This document shows positions 8,428-15,031 of a stretch of 64,000 nt of DNA, one piece after another. This DNA is from Paenibacillus sp. 32352 (GTDB lineage Bacteria > Bacillota > Bacilli > Paenibacillales > NBRC-103111). The position numbers and the translations under genes are program-made. Below the pieces are notes generated by a model. It was not told the DNA's origin. It made no database searches and was given only the letters and a program-made list of their open reading frames with translations. Location of the stretch: positions 558,001 to 622,000 of the forward strand of contig NZ_MZNT01000002.1 in assembly GCF_002042965.1 (NCBI RefSeq), written 5' to 3'. The number at the start of each line of letters is the position of its first letter. The first letter of the stretch is position 1.

Positions 8428-9336
8428 ATGCTGTACGATTGTGCCATCATCGGCGGAGGACCGGCAGGCTTGAACGCGGCCCTGGTATTGGGGAGAGCAA
8501 GAAGACAGGTTATCGTCTACGACAGCAATCAGCCGCGCAATGCCGTGACCCGCGAATCGCACGGTTTTTTAACAAGAGACGGGATCGAACCGGCGGAGTT
8601 CCGCCGTCTTGCTCATGCGGATATCGCCAAGTACCCTACGGTTCGCATACAGCATGCCGAGGTGACGATGGTCAATAGAAGCTATGCGGGGTTCGAAGTG
8701 ATTACCTCATATGGAGAGCGGATAGAAGCCCGGAAGCTGATCCTGGCTACGGGTATAAAGGAGATATTTCCGGACATTGCCGGACTTAGCCGATTCTATG
8801 GTCAAAGCTTGTTTAATTGCCCGTATTGCGACGGCTGGGAGCTAAGGGACAAAAGGCTGGTCGTTGTGGCGGAAGGGCCGCACTTGTTTCACGGCAGTAA
8901 AATCATCAGCAATTGGAGCCGTGATTTGCTAATCTGCACGAACGGGCATCGCAGCCTGACACCCGAACAAATAAGGCTTCTTGAGTATAAAGGCATGCGA
9001 GTGATGCAGCAGCCGATAGCGGCCTTTGAAGGCACCGGGGGACAGCTGGAGCAGGTTGTGTTTGCCGATGGAACGCGGGTCCCGAGAGACGGCGGCTTTG
9101 TAACGCCGAAATGGGTCCACGCCGCGCCGTTCGGCGAGTGGCTTGGCTGCTATAAGAATGAGCTGGGCGCTATTGTGACGGATGGCTTCGGCCGCACGAA
9201 TGTCAAAGGGGTCTACGCGGCAGGCGACGCCTCTGTCATCGCACCGTCGCAGCTTATTATTGCCGCAGCGGAAGGAAGCCGGGCGGCCATCGGATTGAAT
9301 GGGGATTTGACAGAAGAGCTGTTTATGCAGTGGTAG
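8428..9336 (+). CDS. Thioredoxin-reductase-like FAD/NAD(P) oxidoreductase
   Basis: A 302-residue flavoprotein of the thioredoxin reductase superfamily. It has an N-terminal FAD-binding motif IGGGPAGLN (residues 8-16), a redox-active pair C131-P-Y-C134 followed by DGWE, and the C-terminal FAD signature GVYAAGDAS. The second, NAD(P)-binding GxGxxG motif is degenerate (VVAEGPHLFHGS). Proteins of this group with CPYCDGWE are usually annotated as NAD(P)/FAD-dependent oxidoreductases; some act on small disulfides such as in holomycin or gliotoxin biosynthesis. No partner thioredoxin is nearby. ATG 8428 follows AAGGAGG by five bases; the frame opens earlier, at 8335, through the upstream terminator. 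Confidence 0.85.
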   Translation: MLYDCAIIGGGPAGLNAALVLGRARRQVIVYDSNQPRNAVTRESHGFLTRDGIEPAEFRRLAHADIAKYPTVRIQHAEVTMVNRSYAGFEVITSYGERIEARKLILATGIKEIFPDIAGLSRFYGQSLFNCPYCDGWELRDKRLVVVAEGPHLFHGSKIISNWSRDLLICTNGHRSLTPEQIRLLEYKGMRVMQQPIAAFEGTGGQLEQVVFADGTRVPRDGGFVTPKWVHAAPFGEWLGCYKNELGAIVTDGFGRTNVKGVYAAGDASVIAPSQLIIAAAEGSRAAIGLNGDLTEELFMQW

Positions 9337-9361
9337 CCAACTGCCGCCGCGGATAATGACG

Positions 9362-9395
9362 AAGGCCATACCGCATATAGAGGAATGGCCTTTTG
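9362..9395. terminator. likely bidirectional terminator between convergent genes
   Basis: AAGGCCAT (9362-9369) pairs with ATGGCCTT (9384-9391) with a short T tail. It separates the flavoprotein gene from the convergent UbiB-like gene. Confidence 0.55.
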
Positions 9396-9405
9396 TGGGC
9401 ATAGT

Positions 9406-11085
9406 CTAGAACCGTCCCGATTTAAAAATCGAGAAAAGAAGAAAGACGAACATGAGCGTGGCTACGCAAAAGCCGATCTCTATAACCGGAAAGTCCCAGA
9501 GCAGGGTGGATTGGCGGCCCAGGGACGAGCCGATAATGAGTCCGACCATAATAATGCTGAACGAGAGCAGGACGATGCTGAACGACAGGCGGTTGCTGAT
9601 CCGGTCCATCTTTTTCATCAACGTATCGAGCTCCGAAATGGAGATATCCAGATGCAGCTTGCCCTTCTTCATCATGCCGAACAGCTCGCGAAGCTTGGAC
9701 GGCATCTCCAGCAGCAACTCGGTATATTCGCTGAACTGGCTCCAGGCATTCCCGGCGAGATTGCGCGGACTGAAGCGTTCAGCGAACAGCTTGCGTCCGA
9801 ACGGTTCAGCAACGCTGACTATGCTGAATGACGGATCCAGAGAGGTTACAACCCCTTCCAGCGTAAGCAGGGTTTTACCCAGCAAGGTCAGATCGGCAGG
9901 GATTCGGATGCGGTGCTCGTATGCAACGCCCAGCAAATCGGTAACCGTTTCTCCCAGCTTAAGCTGGCTGAGAGGAACATCGTAATATTTTTCGCGAAGC
10001 TCGTTGATATCGTTTCGCAGGGTATCCATATCCACTTCATCCGGTATGGCTCCGATTCCTTGAATCGCCTTGATTACGCCCTCCGTGCTGTTGCGCCGCA
10101 AGGCGATGACGAGGGAGCCGAAATGATATTTCATCATAGGCGTCAAACGGCCTACCATGCCAAAGTCGATAAGGCCGATCACCTGATCCGGCAATACCAT
10201 GATATTGCCCGGATGCGGATCCGCATGAAAGAAGCCCTCACCGAAGATTTGCTGGAACACCAGCCGGGTGATTCGCTCGGCGATGACTTTCCTATCGTAG
10301 CCCAATTCGTCCAGCGCTTTATCATCGGTTATTTTGACCCCTGCCAGATAGTCCATCGTTAGTACGTTGGTGCTCGTATAATTCCAATAGATGGACGGCA
10401 GCCTGATCTGTGGATTACGGTGAACAGGCTTCGCCATCCGTTCGGCGTTTCTTCCCTCATTCATATAATCAAGCTCGGCACGCAGAGATTGAGACAATTC
10501 AAAGACCATGTCGCTTACTTGGTATTTCTTGGCCCAAGAGATGCGATGCTCCGCGAGTCTTGACAAGTTTTCCAAAATCTCCAGATCGGTCTCTACGACC
10601 GTCCTGATATTAGGCCGTTGTACTTTAACGGCGACCTGTTCTCCTGAATGGAGCCGGGCAAGATGAACCTGACCTATAGATGCGGCGGCCATTGGGGTCT
10701 CATGAAATTCGGCAAAGAGAGAATCAAAGGGCTCGCCCAGCTCGTTCTCTAGCACTTGCAGCACCTGTTCCATAGGGATGGGAGGGACTTGATCCTGCAG
10801 CTTGACCAGTTCCTCTATGATATCCGCCGGCAGCAAGTCCGGGCGAGTGCTTGCGATTTGGCCTATTTTGACAAAGGTAGGACCCAGCTCCTCGAGGAAA
10901 AGCCGGATCCGTTCTCCGATAGATCGGGAGCGTGCATCCTGCCGCTCCTTCAAGCTGATGCGCGAGCCGGTGAGAAGCTCCGGCAGACCGAGCTCTTTGA
11001 TAAGGAAGCCGAAGCCGTTGCGGGTGAACGCCTTGGCAATATCCCGGTACCGCTGCAAGTGCCGCAGCTTTCGGCCGAAGCTCAT
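9406..11085 (-). CDS. ABC1/UbiB (AarF) family atypical kinase
   Basis: A 559-residue member of the ABC1/ADCK/UbiB family of atypical protein kinase-like ATPases, linked in other organisms to quinone biosynthesis. Family hallmarks are clear: the K-x-G-Q motif (KIGQ, residues 73-76), the alanine-rich loop AAASIGQV (near 133-140), catalytic lysine K154 in VAVKVQ, HADPHPGN and the DFG motif (LIDFGMVG). Two membrane helices close the C-terminus (about 500-555). It overlaps the upstream small gene by ATGA and so forms a two-gene operon on the minus strand. Its substrate in menaquinone-using Firmicutes is not known. Confidence 0.9.
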   Translation of the reverse strand: MSFGRKLRHLQRYRDIAKAFTRNGFGFLIKELGLPELLTGSRISLKERQDARSRSIGERIRLFLEELGPTFVKIGQIASTRPDLLPADIIEELVKLQDQVPPIPMEQVLQVLENELGEPFDSLFAEFHETPMAAASIGQVHLARLHSGEQVAVKVQRPNIRTVVETDLEILENLSRLAEHRISWAKKYQVSDMVFELSQSLRAELDYMNEGRNAERMAKPVHRNPQIRLPSIYWNYTSTNVLTMDYLAGVKITDDKALDELGYDRKVIAERITRLVFQQIFGEGFFHADPHPGNIMVLPDQVIGLIDFGMVGRLTPMMKYHFGSLVIALRRNSTEGVIKAIQGIGAIPDEVDMDTLRNDINELREKYYDVPLSQLKLGETVTDLLGVAYEHRIRIPADLTLLGKTLLTLEGVVTSLDPSFSIVSVAEPFGRKLFAERFSPRNLAGNAWSQFSEYTELLLEMPSKLRELFGMMKKGKLHLDISISELDTLMKKMDRISNRLSFSIVLLSFSIIMVGLIIGSSLGRQSTLLWDFPVIEIGFCVATLMFVFLLFSIFKSGRF

Positions 11086-11429
11086 GGATGGGATGGCGGA
11101 GGGAGCTCAGCAGTTCCGCCGGTTTGCCCCTCAAGCTCCGTGACTCGGCGCTCAAGCTCCCCGATCCGTTGGGTGAGCCGCACATAGTCATCCTTGGTTG
11201 TTAAGTTCGCTTCATGAAGCACTTGGCGTACAGTGCTGCGAATTTTTTCCTCCAGAGAGCTTTGTGCTTCCTTCCCTTTACGAATCAGATCATCCACATA
11301 CTTTTGAGATTCCGCTTTATTGACTTCACCTTTTTTGACCATTTCCTCTACGAATTTCTCTGCCTGTTCCTTACTGGCAACGGCCAGGCCCAAGCCCAGC
11401 GCTACGGCCTTCTCGAATAGTTCTCTCAT
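11082..11429 (-). CDS. Phasin-like coiled-coil small protein
   Basis: A 115-residue helical protein co-transcribed with the UbiB-like gene (4-base overlap). The N-terminus (MRELFEKAVALGLGLAVASK) is amphipathic or hydrophobic, then come charged helices with heptads, ending in a coiled coil (RIGELERRVTELE) and a Pro-rich tail. This matches the short phasin-family or PHA-synthesis-regulator-like proteins often found next to AarF genes in Bacillales. GGAGGG lies upstream of ATG 11429. A longer reading frame exists upstream but lacks a ribosome site. Possibly an accessory or membrane-tethering partner of the kinase (inference from pairing). Confidence 0.7.
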   Translation of the reverse strand: MRELFEKAVALGLGLAVASKEQAEKFVEEMVKKGEVNKAESQKYVDDLIRKGKEAQSSLEEKIRSTVRQVLHEANLTTKDDYVRLTQRIGELERRVTELEGQTGGTAELPPPSHP

Positions 11430-11650
11430 TTCGATTTCCCTCCATACGAATAATGAAGCGGTAAGATGCGCCATTTCATATAGTATACTTAAGTGAGAGA
11501 GGAATTATGTAGGAGCTTGAGCAAGTAGGGTTATTGGGCAGGGAGGGAAATGGATGCTTCTCTCCAGATGGTTGGAGGCGGAATGGCGACGATCGAGGCT
11601 TTCCCGCATCAGGAATCTGATTCCCTGGTAAAGCTGGAAGCTTGCTATGT

Positions 11651-12250
11651 TTAATCTTTTTTCGGCTTCCGAAAATATAGCACTAACAGCGTCAAAATTA
11701 TCAACAGACTAATGGCAGGAGGGAGGAAGGCCTTGTATAAACGGAAGTATCGAATAATGAGATACCATTTCGCTCCCAGCCCGTTACCGGTCATAATGAA
11801 TACGGTAGTCCAGATAAGGGCTCCTGTATAGGAAAAAAATGCGAACTTCTTATAGTTCATATGAGACAAGCCTGCGGTGATTGCAATAAAATGACGCACT
11901 CCGGGAATAAAGTAACCGATGATAAGTAAAATGCTGCCGTACTTCACGAACATGCTCCGCGATTTCTCAATATGCTCTAGATTGACGTGGAGCTTCGCGG
12001 CAAAGCGTTGAATGACGGGGTAGCCCAATTTGGCTCCGATCAAATAGCTTATTGATATTCCGGCGATGGAGCCCGACAATGCGCTGATCATTGCCAATGA
12101 CAGCTTCATAGTTCCCTGTGCTACGTTATAGCCTACGTAGGTTAATAATAATTCATCCGGTATCGGTAATCCGATCACGCCGAACGCTAATGCGAGAAAA
12201 ATGCCGACGTAGCCGAAGCGCGAAAGAAACCAAGTCAAATGTCCGTGCAT
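11651..12250 (-). CDS. DedA family membrane protein
   Basis: A 199-residue DedA/SNARE-associated (VTT) membrane protein with several hydrophobic segments. Family signatures are GLPIPDELLLTYVGYN near the N-terminus, an SYLIGAKLG segment, and the motif F-IPGVRHFIAITAGLSHMNYKKF in the middle. DedA proteins act in lipid recycling, for example flipping undecaprenyl phosphate or phosphatidylethanolamine. Two adjacent ATGs (12253 and 12250) follow AAGGAGG; the second has the better spacing and is chosen. It is a single gene. Confidence 0.85.
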   Translation of the reverse strand: MHGHLTWFLSRFGYVGIFLALAFGVIGLPIPDELLLTYVGYNVAQGTMKLSLAMISALSGSIAGISISYLIGAKLGYPVIQRFAAKLHVNLEHIEKSRSMFVKYGSILLIIGYFIPGVRHFIAITAGLSHMNYKKFAFFSYTGALIWTTVFIMTGNGLGAKWYLIIRYFRLYKAFLPPAISLLIILTLLVLYFRKPKKD

Positions 12251-12442
12251 CATATCCTCCTTCAGCTATGCAGCTTAGCTAATAATTCCCAATATAGCTA
12301 TGCACTCTAACGATAAGGATTATGTATTAACCAATGGATAATAAAAAGAAAACCTCTATCAAAGACTTTTAAAGATGAGCGACCTTAAACATACCACGTT
12401 AGCAAAACTCGCTTCTTTAAAAATATGGATGATTTCGCAAAA

Positions 12443-12472
12443 CAAAAAAAAGGCGGCCTCACGCCGCCTCCT
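12443..12472 (-). terminator. terminator of the Cse60-like/43-aa gene pair
   Basis: On the minus strand AGGCGGC pairs with GCCGCCT (plus-strand arms 12451-12457 and 12463-12469), followed by a run of T (A run 12444-12450 on plus). Confidence 0.85.
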
Positions 12473-12474
12473 TC

Positions 12475-12606
12475 TTATAAGAGCAAGTATAAAAGAATAA
12501 TGATTGCCAAAGCGAGTGTAGATAGCAGGGATAGCCATAGAATAAAAAGTCTGAAATACCGGTCGGAATCCTGTTCTCTATCACGGTTATGCGGGTCAGA
12601 AACCAT
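12475..12606 (-). CDS. Small single-pass membrane protein (43 aa)
   Basis: A previously unlisted 43-residue ORF: a hydrophilic N-terminus (MVSDPHNRDREQDSDRYF) followed by one continuous hydrophobic helix (LFILWLSLLSTLALAIIILL) reaching the C-terminus. An AGGAG site lies ten bases before the ATG, and the stop codon is followed directly by a strong terminator. It lies five bases after the Cse60-like gene, so the two are almost certainly one transcript and both may be sporulation genes (inference from the neighbour). I do not recognise the family. Confidence 0.65.
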   Translation of the reverse strand: MVSDPHNRDREQDSDRYFRLFILWLSLLSTLALAIIILLYLLL

Positions 12607-12611
12607 TTGAA

Positions 12612-12809
12612 CTAATCTCCTGAGCTGTTTGTTCTGTAAACAACGAGGATGGTGCTTCTTTGAACTGCGCTTTTGTCCGGTTTGCTCTTGATCATCGTTC
12701 CATAGCTTATGCTAATGAACTGTTCTTCTTTAAGCGTTGCCAAAAATTCGTTTGCTTTTCTCTCGGCGTAGCTGCTGTCGGAATCAATAAATTCTTTTAC
12801 TTGAATCAT
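12612..12809 (-). CDS. Sporulation protein Cse60-like
   Basis: A 65-residue protein resembling Spore_Cse60 proteins: it begins MIQVKEF, has a helical middle (KANEFLATLKEEQFISISYG) and ends in a beta strand ILVVYR. In B. subtilis cse60 is expressed in the mother cell under SigE; its function is not known. GGGTG lies seven bases upstream of the ATG. It is followed by the 43-residue membrane protein and a terminator. Confidence 0.65.
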   Translation of the reverse strand: MIQVKEFIDSDSSYAERKANEFLATLKEEQFISISYGTMIKSKPDKSAVQRSTILVVYRTNSSGD

Positions 12810-12889
12810 CGCTTTTCACCCTTTATCATCTAATAATGAAGCAGAGGTCATTTATACATTTAATGTAAAATTCCTCTGGAAGTAGCAAA

Positions 12890-12919
12890 GCATTCCGCTC
12901 TCTTTCTAAGAGGGAATGC
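12890..12919. repeat. imperfect inverted repeat in intergenic region
   Basis: GCATTCC (12890-12896) pairs with GGAATGC (12913-12919), with an inner CTCTT/AAGAG helix. It sits in the 310-base gap upstream of the Cse60-like gene and the next plus-strand gene. T tails are poor, so its role is unclear; otherwise this gap shows nothing. Confidence 0.5.
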
Positions 12920-13120
12920 CTTATTAGTCGAAGATACCATACTTGGAATCTTGAGTCAAACATGAAAAAAGTACCAGATAATAGAAAAAGCGAATCCATG
13001 TATCCGCATGACTGCTGTTATAAAGGCAGATTAAAGCTTTGGAGCTTGCATTGCTTATTAACCCCCGCTTGTTTACAATAGAGAAAAAAATAGAGTCTTA
13101 CAATGAATGAGGTGGGTGCA

Positions 13121-13282
13121 ATGCGGTCGGAAGACCAGATCAAACGTATGGTAATTCAATTGGAACAGATGCTTCAAAGGCTGGATACGGATAAGAATCG
13201 GGATGAAATCAAAGAGGTTCATGCCCAGCTGCAAATGCTGCAATGGGTTCTTGACGCTCCTGCCGGCAAATATCATGCTTGA
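13121..13282 (+). CDS. Small helical hypothetical protein (53 aa)
   Basis: A short ORF of 53 residues, rich in Gln, Glu, Leu and Lys, predicted to be almost all helix (QLEQMLQRLD..KEVHAQLQMLQWVLDAP). GAGGTGGG sits five bases before ATG 13121; an in-frame ATG at 13103 lacks a site. The gene is in the same orientation as the following zinc-ribbon gene, about 67 bases upstream of it. Family not recognised. Confidence 0.55.
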   Translation: MRSEDQIKRMVIQLEQMLQRLDTDKNRDEIKEVHAQLQMLQWVLDAPAGKYHA

Positions 13283-13349
13283 TTGTCATAGATAGAAGAG
13301 GAAGTTAGAATTAGTAGTCAGCATAACGAAGAAAAGGTGGACTGCAGCA

Positions 13350-13535
13350 ATGACTCCATGCCCTAACTGCAAAAGAAATACGGAGCTTCAAAAGCAAAAA
13401 TGTCCTCACTGCGGCAAGACCTTTCAGTATACCGTCGCCCAGAAATTTGACCTCATGGCTGAATCTGTGGAGGCTGCCCTTCGATTAGAACTGGAAAGAA
13501 GGAAAAAAGCGCAGAATCATAACCCGGTTATGTAG
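13350..13535 (+). CDS. Small zinc-ribbon protein
   Basis: A 61-residue protein with two CxxC pairs, CPNC (residues 4-7) and CPHC (18-21), separated by 10 residues: a classic zinc ribbon. A charged helix with a basic end (LELERRKKAQ) follows, which may bind nucleic acid or another protein. AAGGTGG lies nine bases upstream of the ATG. It is followed by a hairpin and then the VOC gene. Confidence 0.75.
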   Translation: MTPCPNCKRNTELQKQKCPHCGKTFQYTVAQKFDLMAESVEAALRLELERRKKAQNHNPVM

Positions 13536-13539
13536 CCTG

Positions 13540-13562
13540 AAGGGCCCTTGAAGGTCCTTTTG
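13540..13562 (+). terminator. weak terminator after zinc-ribbon gene
   Basis: AAGGGCC (13540-13546) and GGTCCTT (13553-13559) form a 7-bp stem with one G-U pair, followed by TT. The short tail suggests partial readthrough into the VOC gene. Confidence 0.45.
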
Positions 13563-13577
13563 CGAGGAGGGAAATAG

Positions 13578-13961
<384 letters not shown>

Positions 13962-14008
13962 TTCTCTTCTCTCACCAAGTTGGACAAGATGAAATCAGGT
14001 TAAACAAT

Positions 14009-14037
14009 AAACCCCCCTTCCAACGGAAGGGGGTTCT
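14009..14037. terminator. bidirectional terminator between VOC and YjcZ-like genes
   Basis: AACCCCCCTTCC pairs with GGAAGGGGGTT around a short AAC loop, with T-rich flanks on both sides. It separates convergent genes. Confidence 0.75.
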
Positions 14038-14056
14038 AATGCTATCTTATTTCCAG

Positions 14057-14179
14057 TTAGATCCAAGCGCGGCTAACAATAACCAAAAGGATGAACAATA
14101 CCAAGATAACAGCTGTGCTTGTAAATAGTCCGCCGCCGATGCCGCCTCCGTATCCAAGTCCGCCAACTAATCCACCCAT
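14057..14179 (-). CDS. YjcZ family sporulation-type small protein (40 aa)
   Basis: A 40-residue ORF with a glycine-rich N-terminus (MGGLVGGLGYGGGIGGG) and one hydrophobic helix (STAVILVLFILLVIVSRAWI). This is the standard pattern of YjcZ-type peptides that are abundant in Bacillales and tied to sporulation. GAGAGGAG lies eight bases upstream of the ATG. A second copy of the family occurs at 57057. Confidence 0.8.
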   Translation of the reverse strand: MGGLVGGLGYGGGIGGGLFTSTAVILVLFILLVIVSRAWI

Positions 14180-14307
14180 TGTTGGATTCTCCTCTCACTA
14201 ACATAGTTTAGGGGGTATTGCGTAATCCCAAATCTAAGATATGTAAATCCAGCAGGTGATGCTTGGACATATGTCATCGAAGTACAAATGGGGCTGCAGT
14301 ATAGAAA

Positions 14308-14460
14308 TCATCCAACCGGCTTTGGAAGCGGGACCTTTTTTTCGGTAACCGTAACCGTGTAGGTATGTCGGATCGTATTGTTTGCTTTCCACATCTCATA
14401 CCGAATCGTCGGGATACCTAGTTGAAGAATAATACGATCGCAATCCAAGGGTTGCTTCAT
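14308..14460 (-). CDS. Small hypothetical protein (50 aa)
   Basis: A 50-residue ORF with a strong ribosome site (ACAGGAGG) and ATG 14460. The N-terminal half (MKQPLDCDRIILQLGIPTIR) is followed by a beta-like HTYTVTVTEKK segment and a Pro-rich tail. It lies between the YjcZ-like gene and a terminator hairpin facing the same way. Family not recognised. Confidence 0.55.
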   Translation of the reverse strand: MKQPLDCDRIILQLGIPTIRYEMWKANNTIRHTYTVTVTEKKVPLPKPVG

Positions 14461-14495
14461 CTTCTGTACCTCCTGTCCTTGGTTTATAGTTGTCT

Positions 14496-14531
14496 AAAAA
14501 AAGAAATGCCACCTTTCCGCAGAAAGGTGGC
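14496..14531 (-). terminator. perfect 10-bp hairpin with T tail on the minus strand
   Basis: GCCACCTTTC (14508-14517) pairs perfectly with GAAAGGTGGC (14522-14531); the plus-strand A-rich stretch 14496-14503 gives a T tail in the minus direction. No convincing gene precedes it on the minus strand, so it may end an unrecognised small RNA or peptide transcript. Confidence 0.6.
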
Positions 14532-14551
14532 CGGGTTGCACTACTCGCTCC

Positions 14552-14583
14552 ATCGAATCTAAGTGCCCATATACAGATTCGAT
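14552..14583. repeat. 9-bp inverted repeat
   Basis: ATCGAATCT (14552-14560) and AGATTCGAT (14575-14583) form a perfect inverted repeat just beyond the hairpin at 14508-14531. Role unknown; it could be an operator or part of a structured RNA. Confidence 0.5.
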
Positions 14584-14697
14584 CTCATTGCTTGCCTGAA
14601 ACCATAATACCAAAAAATCGGAACACATTCTGTTTGAAAATACACAGAAACTAACATTTACGAAGTAAAAATAGGGAATCAGGCAAGAGATACAATA

Positions 14698-14726
14698 TTG
14701 CGGAATTAAATGTTATATGGTAATAT
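14698..14726 (+). promoter_or_regulatory. SigA-type promoter of ABC-F leader
   Basis: TTGCGG (14698-14703), a 17-base spacer, TAATAT (14721-14726). Transcription would start near 14733, about 37 bases before the leader ORF. Confidence 0.6.
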
Positions 14727-14769
14727 TTATGTTATTATTTCCATTCGAATCGGTGAAGGAGGTGTCAAT

Positions 14770-14904
14770 ATGTTGCAAGTTACTGAGCGTAGCAAATGGT
14801 CCCTATTCTGGGTGCATCTGACTACGATCGTATTCCGTTCTGCTGTAAACGGGAGAGGTCTGTCTTCTTACGGTAACTGCAACATTTTGACCCATCCAAT
14901 CTAA
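14770..14904 (+). CDS. Leader peptide of ABC-F gene (44 aa)
   Basis: A 44-residue ORF with a near-perfect ribosome site (AAGGAGGTG, five bases before ATG 14770). It lies between a good promoter and an intrinsic terminator that precedes an ABC-F gene. Its last codons (TTG ACC CAT) contain a sequence complementary to the 5' arm of that terminator. Leader peptides in this position control vmlR, msr and vga-type ABC-F genes by drug-induced ribosome stalling. The peptide itself (MLQVTERSKWSLFWVHLTT...) resembles nothing I know, and its role as a regulator is inferred from the layout. Confidence 0.6.
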   Translation: MLQVTERSKWSLFWVHLTTIVFRSAVNGRGLSSYGNCNILTHPI

Positions 14905-14935
14905 TCGGCCGCCGGCTCCATGCCGGTATGATTAG
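14901..14935 (+). promoter_or_regulatory. leader hairpin between leader ORF and terminator
   Basis: CTAATC/GATTAG outer pairs with GCCGGC (14911-14916) pairing GCCGGT (14922-14927). It begins at the leader stop codon and could bring the antiterminator strand 14885-14895 close to the terminator. Confidence 0.5.
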
Positions 14936-14951
14936 TATGATCAGGCGCGTG

Positions 14952-14993
14952 AAGCCATGGGTAAAAGGTTGCCTTTTGCCTGTGGCTTTTTTG
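14952..14993 (+). terminator. attenuator terminator upstream of ABC-F gene
   Basis: A 17-bp stem with three G-U pairs: 14952-14968 with 14972-14988, loop TTG, then a T run. The 5' arm contains ATGGGTAAAA (14957-14966), which can pair instead with TTTTGACCCAT (14885-14895) inside the leader ORF, with one bulged G. Confidence 0.7.
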
Positions 14994-15031
14994 TGCTGTC
15001 CAACACTAAATCGAATGTGAGCGTGAGGAAT

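Noticed and set aside
11550-11654. 34-codon ORF on plus strand in the gap between the phasin-like and dedA genes
   Set aside because: The ribosome site GGGAGGG is only two to three bases from the ATG, and the ORF runs into the dedA stop codon; probably chance.
14510-14650. Minus-strand 44-codon ORF ending inside the T tail of the hairpin at 14508-14531
   Set aside because: No ribosome site, and it reads through the terminator stem.
14957-15031. Upstream start of the ABC-F gene at ATG 14957
   Set aside because: The codons lie in the attenuator stem and have no ribosome site; ATG 15032 fits the family N-terminus.
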